In this document: positions 35,901-49,599 of the stretch, piece after piece | Numbering within the stretch: position 1 is the first letter of the stretch | Layout of the letters: each line of letters starts with the position of its first letter | Assembly: GCA_022316685.1 (NCBI GenBank) | Contig: JAKJHU010000067.1 | Coordinates: forward strand, 1,798,001-1,862,000 | DNA: 64,000 bases | Direction: 5' to 3' | Source: Progne subis subis | Lineage: Eukaryota; Chordata; Aves; Passeriformes; Hirundinidae | Program-made: the position numbers and the translations under genes | Notes under the pieces: generated by a model | What the model was told of the DNA's origin: nothing | Seen by the model: only the letters and a program-made list of their open reading frames with translations | The model's database searches: none

Positions 35901-38162
35901 CACTGCCTCTCTGTGTTAAATGTGGGTGGAAAACAAGACAATGGAATATAGAGGTTTGGTCTTGTAGAGGTCTGAACAGCTCCTAAAGGTGCTGATTACG
36001 GCCCTTTGTCCATTCAACACGATGGATTTAAGAGAGGTCCTGTAAAGGGTTCTTGACTGAAAGTACTGCATTACTAAAGGTTACTGGCAAGCGAACTCAA
36101 GATAATGAAATTTTTTTATTACATCTGTTCCAAAATAGCCTGTATTTGATCTCTGTTATTCTGAGAGCCCCATGAGCTGCATAAATCTGTACCGAGGGTA
36201 TTCCATTCACAATGAATCCTCTAGCCACAAAACTGCATTGCTAAAAGTAAACTTCCTGGGTTCTTTTGTTTTTCCTATCAATACTTTTCCTGTTTTACAA
36301 TAAATCCTCATAAGTATGAACACTAAACAATTTTATCTCCTCAGACACAGAATCTCAAACATCACTGCAAAGAAATGTTTAGCTCTTGTTTTATCGTCAC
36401 AAATACAATCTGGCTGAATGCCTACATAATCAATGCAAATATTTTCAAAACTTCTTTGTGAATTATGTCAGTGTCTTAATGTTTTATAATGGGACCAAAA
36501 CATGAGAAGCTATGCTAGTATTATAAACAATGCCACTGATGATTGATTTGCAGACCTTGTATTTATCTCGTCATCACAAGTAATCCCCACATGCTTTTCT
36601 AATTTCCCTTCTCTTCTCCAGTGTATAGGATCATAGGGTCACTTGTTTTCAAAATTCCTGCCATCATTGTTGGTTTGGGTGTTTTTTGTTTTTATTTTTG
36701 TTTTCTTCTTTTTCCTTACTTGAATATAATACTTGGTAGGAACACCAACAACCTGATTTTCCTTAGTTATAAATTTAATGTGTAAAGATGTGTATTCATA
36801 CCGAAGATTTTTAATCCAGGTAGTACAATTTAATATTATTTCACTATAAAAATAATAGATTGTTGGGTTTTGTTTTCTTTTCTTTAAGCAATATCTGTAT
36901 TTTTTTAGAAGCAGGAAACAGCACTCCTGTAGTGTTATAGAAGAGATTTGCATTTTTTATTCTGTTTTTGTTTTGATTTTTTTTTTTTTTCCTTTTCACC
37001 ATAGTTTACAACCAGTGAATATATATATTAGCAGCAATTAGACCCAACTAATTATGTTATCACAGAGGAAAAGGTTAGAATTAAGTTTGTTCATTGGACA
37101 CATGCTGTGTAGCTAATTAAGTGTCTCTATGGTTTCTTTCATTACTGCATTCAGTAATATCTAAATGCCAGGGAAACTAGCCATAATCAGACATGATTTG
37201 AGGAGGTATGAGGCAGAGTGAAAAGATAGAGACAAACAATATATTTAAAAGGAGGTAGTACAGCCCAGATTTTTCATCTTAAATGCAAATTGTCTAGGGT
37301 AGAACTGTGGAGATAGCCAAATAGTAACAACATCAGCTAGGAGCACCTTAAAACATGGCAACAAGAACATTCTCCGAAGGTGCCTTGGGTTACACTGTGG
37401 GGGATTTTCTTCTGTCATGTCTTACTCTATCCCTCTGTTCTTTCCCCTTAATTAGTGCAGTGGCAGAGTCAGTATCGTTGTCCATACTTTTCTGCTGTCC
37501 TTCAAAAATAATTTTTACTCCATGCCTATATTTAGATTACTAGTTTCTATTTAAGCTTCCCATTTTCCGTGCAGAACTGAATTGAGATTAAATTTGCTAT
37601 AAAAATACCATTTACCATCTATTATGGACTTTTTCCAATCCTATGGTCATCTAATGCATATTGACTTTAAACTCAGAAAAACACCAATATGCTATACCTA
37701 CATTCAGCTACCCAAAATGATGCATGTCTCACTAATTATAAGGTTCCTGAATGGTATATTGAGATAGGTAGAAGTTTTTGCATATTTCTAGAAAGTGAAT
37801 CTTCATATGTTAACCCAAGCCTGAAAGTTAAATAGATGAGGTTTTTTTCTGGTAGTTTTCAAAGACACCATTGTCTTTCCTTTCCCTGAGTAATCAAACA
37901 CCTGTGATAGCTTGCTTGCTATACACCTAAAAATTATGTTGAGGTGTACTGAACCTTACATAGCACAGTGAGAACAATTTAGCACGATTCCAAGTTGATC
38001 TTTTAGTATCCAGCATTAATATATATGAATAAAAATAATAATAATTCACCAAAATCCCTAGAAGAAATATTTTCAGTAATAGTAATGCCACCTGATAGCT
38101 TCAGATTGGATTCTGCCTATTTATTCCTCATTATTATAACTACTTTCTCAAAATGGGGATAA
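29961..38162. other. AT-rich non-coding DNA, nothing recognised
   Basis: The longest featureless stretch in the window. A 23-base A run lies at 31054-31076. Moderately GC-rich patches occur near 34320-34620 and 35860-36060 without a recognisable family. Open frames such as 31976-32233, 36639-36953 and 37355-37543 are short, without domains and without neighbours that would make a gene model. Confidence 0.5.
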
Positions 38163-38685
38163 AATTATAGTATCTTTTAGGCTGGAAAATGCCTTTATGA
38201 TTATTGCATCCAAATGTAAAACTCAGCACTGCCAAGCCCACCACTAAACCAAGTCTCTCAGCTCCATATATACATATCTTAAACGCCTCCAGGGATGGTG
38301 ACTCAACCACATCCCTGGGCAACATATTCCAGTACTTGACAAACCTTTTTATTAAGAAATTTCTCCTCATGCATGATCTAATGCTCTTCTGAAGCATCTT
38401 GGGATAATTTTTCCCTGTCCTCTTGCTTTCCATTTGGGAAAAAGAGACAGACCCCCACATCACTACCACCACTTTTTGGGTTGTTGTAGAGAGTCATAAG
38501 GTACCTGAGCCTCTTTTTCTCCAGACTAAACAACTCTAGCTGCCTTAGCTGCTCCTCATAAGACTTGGGCTCCAGACTCTTCACCAGCTTTGTTGCTCTT
38601 CTTTGAAAAAGTTTCAGCATATCAATGTCTTTTTCATGGTGAAAACGAAACATGGGATTCAAGATCCCCTCATCAGTCCAAACTG
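38163..38685 (-). mobile_element. CR1 LINE, 5'-truncated
   Basis: Reverse reading gives the ORF2 C-terminal region and 3' untranslated region of CR1. Diagnostic plus-strand text is 'gccaagcccaccactaaacc', 'gcctccagggatggtgactc', 'ccctgggcaacatattccag', 'tttctccagactaaacaact' and 'gctgcctcataagacttggg'-like sequence near 38550. Two overlapping minus-strand frames (38140-38472 and 38378-38662) carry the ORF2 tail, split by a frameshift near 38420. The terminal octamer is not preserved. Reverse transcriptase catalytic sequence is absent, so it is inactive. Confidence 0.92.
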
Positions 38686-41600
38686 AGTAAAGAGTTCAGG
38701 AAAAATCTTCAAGTTTCAGGATACAAGTGAATGAATGTAGGATTAATTAATTACACTCCTACAAATACAAGACACCATAGTTTGGTTCTATAATTAAAAA
38801 ATAAATCCCTTTGATATTTTTTATTATCAGTCCACTGTAATGATTTAAAATTAATAAAAAGGAGTAACCTTTGGAATTTTTCACTCTTAATTAAGGATAA
38901 CTTTGCAAAATGTGTTAAAAAAAAAAAAAAAAATCACAACCCAACATATTCTCATTAGATTTGCAGTCAGAAGCAATTCCTTAAAAAGATTAAATATAGC
39001 CAGAAGCTACTGTGTGATATAAATTCCATTGAAGTCAGATAAAAACTAAGGTCAAAACTTTAAAATCTTAGTTTCTAGGACTGATGCCTATAAAATTTTT
39101 ACATCCAAAAGAAAGTTACTTGTTTTTTCAGTACTGTTCCACTAATTTTCAGAATTCAAAATGAAGTGAAATTAGCAGCTATGAGGTTGGTTACTTTTCT
39201 ATTCAGAATGCATAGTTTTTGGGTCTCCTTTTTGCAAAAATTTGTAATAATACAGCCTGATTTTTATATACAATGTGCATTAGACTCAAAAAAATGGGAC
39301 ATTAGTTTAACATCTTATCATCCATATTTAATGGTCAGCATTGCTACTACTTGTTAAAATTGCACTTTATTGAGTTTGATAATCACTGTTACATATGAGA
39401 GTCCCAAATATATTCTCACTATGAGTCTTGCTATCCATGAAGTCTTACATAAATTTTGAAAGTAGAAAATCCATATAATTTGCCTGATCTTCCCTCTTCC
39501 TGAAATAGTAAGTGGTCTGGAATCACACCTCTGAATTTCTTCAGAATTAAATAGGTCTGTTCATGAAAGTCCTATGGACATGCCATTATGGTCTTGCATG
39601 AAGTGAAGTGGGCTAAATATTCCCTTAGGATACAACATCATTTGATATTTTCATGTTCCAGTTAATATATTAATATGGCTGTATTTAACAACTTGCTTAA
39701 AAAAAAATCTTGTTCTTTTACAAAGGCCATAGGCATCTACATTGGAGCTTAGGAAGCAGTGAAATTAAATAGTCCAGATGTCATAATTCTTAAGCCTACA
39801 ATACATCTGATACTTCAGTTCTACAAGTGGTTTAAATTTTGACTAGTTTTTACACTGAATTATTTCAGTTCATTCTCAGAAACGGTGTTCCTGAGAATAA
39901 CAAACAGAGCTACTAGATTAAAGTACGTGAGTCAGAGATGACCCTCTGCTCCTTCCACAAGACAAGGATGTTGTGATGAATGCTCTAGATCATGTGTAAT
40001 ATGTGATGGCCATCACTATTTTAGGCACTCAGCTACAGCACTGCTATGAGAATCAGGCTTTGCCCAGTGAAAAGTGAGTTAGAGAGGAACATTATACAGC
40101 TGAAAACCTTGAGTGAAGTTAGTAAGCATCATAGCAATGTCACTAAAGGGGTGGGCAGTTACATATAACTACTCTATCCAGAGGAATACAGCTATATCAA
40201 AAAAGAATTAGCCTTCATAATTTTTTAATCTTCTAAAATATACTGTCAAAAATAAAAGGAAATACAGAAAATCTCAGTAGAGTTTATAGCTACTCCATAC
40301 TTCAAGCATTTTAATCTCAATTCTAATTTTGTCTTGTTCCAACAGACTGTGTTCACAATCTTGAATACACAGTGACCTCCTGTTTTCCTGTAAGTCTGTT
40401 ATTTGGGGTTTGTGCTTTGTGCTTGTTTGGTTTTTCTCCTTAGTAATCAGGTTATGCAGGTAACTTAGTAACATCTTTGTTCTTTAAACAATATCTGCAG
40501 TGAAACCATGACAGTTTTCAAACATTGATATATGAACCAGTGAAAGGAATTTCAAATGACAAAGACATAGATTTCCATCATGAATTACTGTTGACTGATT
40601 CTATCAATAGGTATGATCAGCTCCTACTGGAAGATCACCGAAAGTCTTTTAAATTGAAAAGGAATTATTCTGCTACATGTTGAGGGTCATTATCAGTTCC
40701 TAAAGAACAAAGATTCTTAGATTGTTTCCACTTTGAAATAAAGCTAAAAGAGTAAAAGTCCAAGTCTTATGTTTCACTTAATGAAGGCAAACGTTTCCTG
40801 GACAAAAAGTATAATCAATCTCCCACTGACTAACAAAAAAGAATGAAAAATAATGCAAATTTGCAGTACAACAGCTATTATAGGACGTCTATATCTGTAG
40901 CCATTCTTGCTTCACTTTCTGAAAAGGGTTTATTAATAAAAATTTACCAAATTGCGTGGAATTATGTCAATTTTCTCTGGGGTTCTGGAAATTTCTTTGT
41001 CAATATGCCAGTGAAGTAGAAACAGGACTTTTAGCTTCTGGTTTTTTTATTTTACAAAGCATGTTTTGTCATCTTACTAAATGTATCCGAAAAGTTTCAG
41101 AACAATAGTTAACCCGCTCCCCATGGGAGTTATTATTCAAAATTTTGCTAAATATGCTACTCAGGTTGAAAAAAAAAGCCCACAATGAATGTTTTCAGAC
41201 AGCCCTTGCCATACTAGTGAATAGTTATGAGATCTCTTTAGCAGTATTTCCAGTAATCTTTCCCAGTCACTAATTGAATTTATTTATGTCTCTGCATAGG
41301 TGTGGACCTTAATTCAGATATCTTTTTTCTTCCTTTTGAAGATTGAGTACATGTAAGGTCTTATGAAGCAAAAAATTACCAGTGTAAAAGATAAAGGCCA
41401 TTACAATTTGATAAGCAATGATCTGACAAACTTAAATTCTATCCTAGATCAACAAAAAGTAGGGCCTTTCATGAGTTTTAGATGAAGGATATTCTGGATG
41501 GCTTCCTGACCTGCATTTTAAATCTTTCACTCTTTTGATATAAATTGGTTGAAAGATGTACAGTAATGCACTGATTGAAGTCTTTATTAAATTACTACTG

Positions 41601-41897
41601 TTGGGCTGGCAGAAAAGGAAAAATTTATAAGGACAGAATATTCCATTTGGGTGAACATCTCTATACCTGTGAAAATGCTGAACTATTTGAAATGAGGAGT
41701 ATCACTTTAGGGTCTGGCTGTATTTTTGTTGTTAGTGGTGGGGTCTGTATGTTCATTTGTTTTATATTGTTAAGTTCTCATTACAGCGATATTTTAACTC
41801 AAAATTGAGTTCAATGTTCACATTAATCCCTATAGTATGGGTAGAGAATGTTTTGAATCTGTAAAGCCACTTATAAAAAAATCTTACAAAAAAAAAA
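38686..41897. other. AT-rich non-coding DNA, nothing recognised
   Basis: No gene or repeat was recognised. An A run lies near 38918-38933. The frames here are short and featureless. Confidence 0.5.
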
Positions 41898-42064
41898 GTA
41901 GATGGGGCATTCTCTGGGCAACTCGTTCCACTGACTCACCACCCTCAAAGTAAATAATTCCTTCCTAATATCAAATGTAAAGCGACTTTCTTTCCATTTA
42001 GAGCCATCACCCTGTCACAACCCACAAGGAGGGGTGTGATGTTTCTTGTAAATTCTCATTAGGC
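41898..42064 (-). mobile_element. CR1 LINE internal fragment
   Basis: Plus-strand text 'gggcaactcgttccactgac', 'tcaccaccctcaaagtaaat', 'aattccttcctaatatcaaa' and 'agccatcaccctgtcacaac' is the CR1 ORF2 tail read in reverse. Both the 3' terminus and the 5' part are missing. It abuts the candidate LTR at 42065. Confidence 0.87.
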
Positions 42065-42450
42065 TGCACAAAACCTGGGACCACGTATCAGGGAAATCTG
42101 TTTTATTGTGCATCTTCTTAACTCCAGCAACCAGCCCACTGCTTATACTCAAAAGGTCTTCACTCAAAACTGTTGACTAACAAGCCCTGGAACCCTTACA
42201 GCTCACTTCTACATTAGTGAAGGTTAACAAGCCCTTAATTCTGTACAGTACAATTCAGAAAGTACTTAGCTCCCACAACAAATTTGTCAAAGGTGCTGGC
42301 TCACAAGCCACAAATACCTCCAAAAGCTGCTCACTCCCCCAACAAACTTCAGTGCTGAATATGGGCTGGAATAGGAATATGGTAACCATGCTTTGCCCAG
42401 GCAAAATGAGGAAAGAACAAAGAATATCAGTTCTGAGATACTGAGTTGAT
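42065..42450 (-). mobile_element. Candidate LTR fragment
   Basis: On the minus strand a TATA-like 'gagtataagc' (42142-42150) is followed about 40 bases later by 'gcacaataaaacag' (AATAAA at 42102-42107) and then 'ttccctgatacgtggtccca'. That is the spacing expected of a retroviral promoter, R region and poly(A) signal. It starts where the CR1 fragment stops. The upstream limit is unknown and the less AT-rich sequence to about 42560 could also belong. There are no identified termini and no target duplication. Confidence 0.4.
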
Positions 42451-45400
42451 GATCACGTGGATGGTCCAGTTGGTTCAGAACTGGGTTTGAGGGACTGGTT
42501 TAGGGCAAATTTGGGAGGAAACCTCTAAATGGGGTCCCTCTGGGAAGCAAACCCAAACAACCCAAATTGATCCGGGAAAAATAATCTCCTTATAGAAAAC
42601 TGGAAAAATTATTTATTTAACAAACAAAGTTGTTCCCACAAGCATAAAGAATTAATTATCAACTTGCTGTATTGCACATAAAAGTCCTAAAATGTCAACA
42701 CCCCCCTCCCCCAATATAAATAAAATAACTTCTAAAAGACAGTGTAGAATTTATATTGGTAATTATTAGTTGGAAGTCTTTAACACTGTCTGAACTAGGT
42801 CCTCCTTCACCATTTCTGTAAAAATCATACAAAGTTCATGTAAAAAAACATACAAAGATGGGCATTTACCTTGGCAGAGACTGATCACAGTATTTCAGGG
42901 AATGAAACCTACTAAAGGAAAACCAATTTTACATTTTTAGATAAGATAGTTCTGCTGTTCATACAATCACCATGTTTAAATCATATCTATGGTATATCAT
43001 ATTGGAAAGCAATTTTTGTTTTTCTTAGAAGAAATAGAGACATATTTTTCAGTGATCAACTGGACTTAAAATCAAAATAAATCCCAAGAAGAGGAGAGAT
43101 TTAGAGATCCTGAAAACCATTTGTTTTTCCAATGTGATTTCCCAAAAATATATCTGGGCATTTGGTTAAATCAAATACAGGGTGGAAAGGTTAAAAGGTG
43201 CTGCAAGGTGTGCTAAAAGTCCAGGAAATCTCTGTGGTTAACTGCAGAACTGTTATCTGAGCCAAAACATAAAGTTATTTGTAGCTGAAAGTCCAGGAAT
43301 AACTGATCTGGTAAAGATCGGGCACTCTATGGTGCAATAAACAGAAGCCTAGTAGGTCAGGTAAGTTGCAGAACATGATGAATAACTTTCAGACCTTAGC
43401 TAGGAGCACAAGAGATCAACAGACTGATGTGGGGGAAAAAAAAAAAAAAAATGAAACAACCAAGAAAAAAATCATACCAACAGAGCAACAAGTAGAAGCC
43501 TCTATTGATAATAAAGAGCTCATTCACCACAACCATCTTGCTTCTCCCAGGAAAAAGATTTGGATGCTGGCAACTTGTCTTTGTCTTCCTAGAAAGTTCC
43601 CAAAGGTACACTGAGATGGTGAATATAATGTCAGAAAGAAGGAGTAGATACAAAGACATTTCTGTAAAAAAAATTAACCCTATTGGCATTGGTGTAGTTA
43701 TTCTACATTGATTATATAACTTGGACTAAAACCACTGCTATAAGATTAATTGAACTAACAGTAAATCCTGCATATTAACCGTGTATTTTCTTTTTCCCAA
43801 CAGAGTATTTTGAGCCACACAATACACCTGAGGACCTGAGATTTCAGACTGAAGTTTACTTGGATACCTAAAATAGCACTATAACAGCTTGCATATCTTT
43901 CCTGACACAAGTTTAGATTATCACCTCCAGCCACGTGGAACGAAGAAAGCCATGCAAATACAGTTACTTGTAAGGCCCTGGTTTTGTGACTGGGCACTAG
44001 TTCATAAAGTGTTGAATGCAAATATGTGGAGGAAACCTCAAGAGGTGATGAAATAAACAGAGGTGATGTGTGCACTCAACCATTGCAACTTTAGAGCTAT
44101 ATCCAGAAAAGACTATCCTAGATCTTGGATTCCCTTTAGCCTGGCTTCTAAAATATTAAGAAAATTCTTGTAACTGAATATTTGCTGCAAATGTGCAATG
44201 TTTACATACACCTGTGTATGCTTGCATATATAGTTATGTTATATATACATACAATGTATGCAAACATCCAGCAAGGAAATTAGAAATCACTCTGAATAGA
44301 AATGATGGAGAGATGAGTTTTAAACATCAGAATAATAGTTTGCTGTGTTGCTATTCATCAGCGATAAACACTGCCAATCATATTTCCTGGTCATTGCCAA
44401 TTATTATTACTACATATATAGAAAAAGTCTTTAAGACTTAGAACTTAAACCAGCAGCAACCTGTAGCTGATACTGTATAGTCAGAATTGATAGGTACAGC
44501 TCTTAGCTCTGAGATCATGACCATGTCTGAGAACTCTTTGAAAGGGAAGCTGGAAATAAGCAGGAATATTCATTCTATCCCATCTTGATTCTCTCTTTAC
44601 TGATCTTTTGTATTCCACTATTCTCTCTTCAACAGAAATGAGGTGCTTACCTGTTAAGGTTATCAAATATGATCTCGTAGTACCTGTAGTTGTTAGCTTT
44701 TTGCCAAATACTGTTTCTTCTTACTTTACATTCTTTCACAGATTTTACTGCTTGCATATGTTTTCCTGAACCCTGCTTGTGGATCTATCTTGCAAGTCTC
44801 CTTTGCAGTAACCTTTTTTATACTGCTGACTTTATATACCTTGTTTTACAGAGTTATTAATTGCTTAATGTGCTTGTTTGGTTTACTGATGTCTAAGTGT
44901 AAGATAAATAATTATTAATTTAGTCTTATTTAGTCTGCCTCTGCCTTATACCTACAACACATTCTGGCTACAGTATTGAATGAAATCAGATGTTCTCTAG
45001 CCTGTTCTACCTCTGGTGCCATGTCTCTGACACTCCCAGCTGCACATACCTGCCTTCACTGCCAGATATGAAACCCACAGTTTTAAACAAAATGTCTGGT
45101 AGTTTGGTGACTGTGGTAATCCCCTGGGATGTGAAGAATGCCACCACAGAAATTTAAATCCAGGTCTTCTTTTCTCCTAGAAAATGTTCTCCTTGAAAAT
45201 TTATTCAAAAGCCTTTGATTTTAAGTGAAGTAACTGCAATAACACAGCACAGAGTTGTGAAGTGCAAAGTACAGCTTGTTCTAAGCATGCTGAATACATT
45301 AAGTCTCTTTTGCATTTTGCTGTATTTTATGTAGACATTTGCAGCTGTAAATGCATGCATGATCACAATCTTCAGTTTTAGGGTTTAAAGTATCTTCAAG

Positions 45401-46893
45401 TGACTAAGCAAGTTTGACAGCATTTTTCTATATCATTCTCCAGGAACTAAACATAAATTTTATTTGTGTATCCTTTTTATCTATAATTTGTTTTCCTGTT
45501 TAGAAACAAGCTCTGATTTTGAATGAATACACATTGTTTTGTGCCTGATTCTGAATGCAGTAATTTGTATGTGGTTTTAAATATTACTGAAAGAAGAAAT
45601 ATTGGATGCTGAAAAATAAAATGCATGCACACACACATAGATATTTATCATAATACAGAATGCTGAAATTAATGCAGGTTGACTGAAAATACCATCATAT
45701 ACATTAATAATACATGAAATAATTTATCCTGAGATATTAAATTATGTATTCACAACAATATTCAGGGTGATTATTTGATAGTTGCATTACACATAGCAGA
45801 ACTATGTCTTCTAGCAAATGCTTTCTAGCAACTCTCACCAATCAACTCTCTTCTTTGTTGTTAAAACAGAACTTTTGTGTGTGTACCTGTAGATCAGAGT
45901 ATAGATATTTGGGTTTAACAGAAGATTACAAGGATGAGTTTTGGCAGAATTAAGAAAATAATAATAATTTTAAAAATCCAACATGCTTTAACAATCTTGT
46001 GACTGCCTATAAATATGGGTGTTTTGTTGTTGTTGTTGTTGTTTTTTTGGTCTTTTTTTTTTTAACCAAAAAAAATTTCTGGCTATTTCTCCCCCTAGTA
46101 TTACTAAGGGGGAGAAAAGTAATAGTCATATCTGTCAAAGATTAATCCATATAGAATAGAATTTATTTTTTATGTGTTTATTATCTAAGCCTCTTTGGAT
46201 CAGTCATGACTATCCTTTTTATTTCTCTTCATAAAGCGAGATCACAGCTAATTTACTTAATGAAGTTCCTTCTGTTTTTTCCCCTCAAAGTTTATTTCTT
46301 TATGAGGAAATAACTGCAGTGCTAGACATCAGAATTTCTCATTATATAGTTCTGTTACTAAATTTTTTCATCATATTAACAGAGATAAAGAAGGGGTTTA
46401 GGCTAGTGGGGTTTGGGACCCAATGGGTTTAGCAGGCAGAGGTATAGGTCTAGACATAGACTAAAGAGTTTGCTTAAGACTAAGAAAAGCAAACTCTGAG
46501 CCCAGAAAAAAACCCTCCAAATTGACAATTGTCTGAGTTTAAAGTGACTTAATTAGATCCTTTAAAATGATTACACAAATACTATTTTAAAAAGAAACTA
46601 AACACTAGAATCTGCACATGGACTACAGATGCAGACCTAGATGAGTAGTCTGAATTAGATGCCTGATTTTAAGGCAATTTTTTAAACTGATGAATGTTAG
46701 ATGCGGAAGTTGCTCATTTCTTGTACATCTAAGCAAACTGGCCTTTAATAAATATATGTGAGTGTCTCAGGAAACATTCAAAAATATTAGTATACCTAGT
46801 AAAAATCAATAGCTAGATTTGTAACAAAATGTTTACTAATATAGCTTTACAAATATAATGATTTTAATGTTTCTTTGGTCATTTTTCAAAAAG
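42451..46893. other. AT-rich non-coding DNA, nothing recognised
   Basis: No gene or repeat family was recognised. A 46086-46117 inverted repeat is described under findings. The frames at 43366-43614, 43396-43689 and 43755-44075 run partly through A-rich or T-rich tracts and show no domains. Confidence 0.5.
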
Positions 46894-46973
46894 TTTTTGG
46901 TTTTTTGGGGGTTTTTTTTGTTTTGTTTTTTTGTTGGTTTTTTGTTTGTTTGTTTGTTTGTTTGTTTGTTTTT
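46894..46973. repeat. (GTTT)n and G/T-rich simple repeat
   Basis: A T-rich tract with scattered G leads into seven or more GTTT units (46940-46973). Confidence 0.93.
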
Positions 46974-47204
46974 CCTGAAATACCAAGTTTCTTTACACAG
47001 GAATTGACAGTCAGCTTCCTTGGTGCATGTTAAAATAGAGCCAGTTATTCCTGAGAACTGAAAGCAAGTTAAGAGGACTTGAAAGACATTTTTTAAGATC
47101 TTGGTCCTAGAAGTTGTTATATATACACAATCATAAAAAATATTATATTAACATTATGAAGCACATCCATAAAAGAACATCCACAGTTTATAACCCTCAG
47201 TGGT

Positions 47205-47206
<2 letters not shown>

Positions 47207-47245
<39 letters not shown>

Positions 47246-47289
47246 ATGTATTTGTATATGTATATGTATGTATATGTATATATATATAG
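47207..47289. repeat. (TA)n/(TATG)n compound microsatellite
   Basis: About thirteen TA units, then GTATGTATGTATATGTAT-type units, then a short TA return. The isoleucine/tyrosine repeat frame over it is an artefact. Confidence 0.95.
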
Positions 47290-47853
47290 TTCACTAAGCT
47301 ATGGACAGTTCCTTATGAATAAATGAAAATAAACATGAAAAATTCTTTCTGACTGTGAAGGTCCTAACCACATGTCCAAGAATTACAAAATATATACACT
47401 CTTTGGATAGTAAGCTGAAAACAAAGGTCACCTGACAGTCGTTTGCCAACTCATTTCACATGACACAGATAGCATTTTATATCAGCTATTAATGGTTGTT
47501 TGACATGTTTGCAGCAGGAAATATATTATGAAACTATTAAAATGATTCCACATGAATATCTAAATTTTGTAAATTGTTTTTTTTTTAAATAATTGAATAG
47601 TGATGGAGTGTTGAGGATACAGGTTAATATTTATAAAATATATTTTGAATTATACTTTATTTGTAAACACCGTAAATCTATGATAAAAAATAAGTTTTCT
47701 TTTAATATCAACCTGAAATTATCCCTGAAACAAGAACTATTAAGTAGTTTTATTCAAGTTTTTTCATCTGACTAGGATAAAATACTTGTTGAAGGAGTAC
47801 AAGAGCTTCATTTTTTGAATCAGAGGCTCTTGTTACTACCAAAAATAGCACTG

Positions 47854-47859
<6 letters not shown>

Positions 47860-47887
<28 letters not shown>

Positions 47888-47926
47888 ACTGAGATATATA
47901 GATATAGATATAGATAGATAGATATA
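47860..47926. repeat. (AT)n followed by (GATA)n microsatellite
   Basis: About fourteen AT units (47860-47887), a short spacer, then GATATA/GATA units to 47926. Confidence 0.95.
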
Positions 47927-48342
47927 GTGCCACCTATATAATGAAAAATTTAAAAAAAAAAACAAAAAACCACACTTTCTTTCTGGAAAAAGGAGAAGTT
48001 TTTAGCAGGCCTGGTCCATACAATATTAAATAAAGAAATTTCATTCATAGGTTTGGGTGCAAGTGGTAACTCCTCAAATTGCTGCAATCATTACTTTGTC
48101 TATAAAACAGACCACTGCCTCTTCTTGGTGAATGGAAAAAATTAACAGTGTTCCCAAAAGAAGGATGAGCACATATGTTAATGTCAGAATACTACAAAGC
48201 CAGTATAAGGTTAGAACTGTTCAAAATAGATATCATAAAGTGTGGGAATGTAAGAAAATACCTTGTGACAAAACCATGTCTGTATTTCCTCTCTCTTCTA
48301 AAGTTCTGTCTGAGCATAATCTAGTACACAGTGCTCTTGATT

Positions 48343-48428
48343 TAAAAAAAAAAAAACACCAAAACCAACCAAACAAACAAAAAAACCACCAACAACAACA
48401 AAAAAACAAACCCACAAAAAAACCCCAC
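48343..48428. repeat. A/C-rich low-complexity tract
   Basis: An A run followed by irregular CAAA, CCAAA and CAACAA units, almost free of G and T. It produces the Q/N/K/P-rich plus frame at 48132-48458, which I do not regard as coding. Confidence 0.9.
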
Positions 48429-49460
48429 CTTGCTATAAAAAGAAGAAATTTATATTAAAGACACACTTGTTAAACAATTCACATAGTTGTCTGGATATTA
48501 AATATATTTCAGAATCCAAAATTCTTCCTGTGTCTTCTGACACTTAAAGAAGTTTCTAAGTTTTCAAGGTGTAAATCCAAGAAAATATTTTAGATGGTAT
48601 TAAAAAAAAAAACACTCCAAATTTCTGATCTTTCTGCTTGTTTATAATAAATCACATTTTAATACAGAATACAAATTAAAGAGTAATTAGTCAGCACCAG
48701 TTATTGAATAAGAGTCATTGTAAGCAATTCTCATTTATATTACGAAATTTATTTTAAAATATGAGCTGCAATGGCAACTAAATGAGGGCTTATTCCTCTT
48801 CTGTTATCTGGCAGAGTTGAAACATTCAACTACATTTTGATTCCTAGAATTATTAAAATAACTGAAATTAGACTGCAGAAATCAATAAGTTGAAAGTAAC
48901 AAAGGAGACTGAATCCTTAAACCACACTGGTCTGCCACAGCAGCATTCAGCTTGACCTGACCCTCAGTTTCCTATCCAGCATTGTATCAAGAAGATAATT
49001 TAAAATACCACAAAGTATGACAAATACCAGTAAGTGTGGACAGACACTGCTAGTCAGTAATAAAGCAAAACATTACCCCTCAGCAGAGTGAAATTAAGAA
49101 TTTAGAAATGAAGACTCTGACTGAGGTGGGATAGATTTTATTCCAGGGATAAAGAAAATCACAAAATCAGACTCTTGTGGAGACGCGGTACTGAGGGTCT
49201 TGGTGAGACACATAGGAAGTAGCTCTGATAGGTACTCCTACAGACACATGAATGGAGTGGCTCAGAACACAGGAGACTCCAGGGGCAGTGGGAAAGAATC
49301 CAGGGAAAAGCCAAAAAGAATGTAGAAGAGGGCATCCAAGTGAAAATCAGAGGATGCATTGGCCCAGCACAAGGACAGTGGACTTCACAATTGTGACTGC
49401 TGTTATCACTCCATTCCTGTGAGCATATGAAAAACTTAAGATTAGGCCACCTGGTTTTTT

Positions 49461-49497
49461 TTGTTGTTGTTGTTTTGTTTTGTTTTGTTTTGTTTTC
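49461..49497. repeat. (GTT)n/(GTTTT)n simple repeat
   Basis: Three or four GTT units followed by about five GTTTT units. Confidence 0.93.
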
Positions 49498-49599
49498 ATA
49501 AGAAGAGAGAAGCAGATGCTCATTCTTGACTTAAACAGCTGAGAAATAACAAGGAAACCCAAAAAGGATGCAATTGCTTCATCTCAGGTGAGATCAGTC

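Noticed and set aside
37459..37482. Possible U4 snRNA fragment (resembles the U4 5' segment 'cagtggcagtatcgtag')
   Set aside because: The match is short, is broken by a 5-base insertion, and nothing downstream matches U4.
43160..43370. Possible LTR because of an AATAAA near 43336
   Set aside because: No TATA box at a suitable distance, no recognisable termini and no family resemblance.
48132..48458. 108-codon frame with a glutamine/asparagine/lysine-rich end
   Set aside because: The compositional bias comes from an A/C low-complexity tract, and there is no domain.
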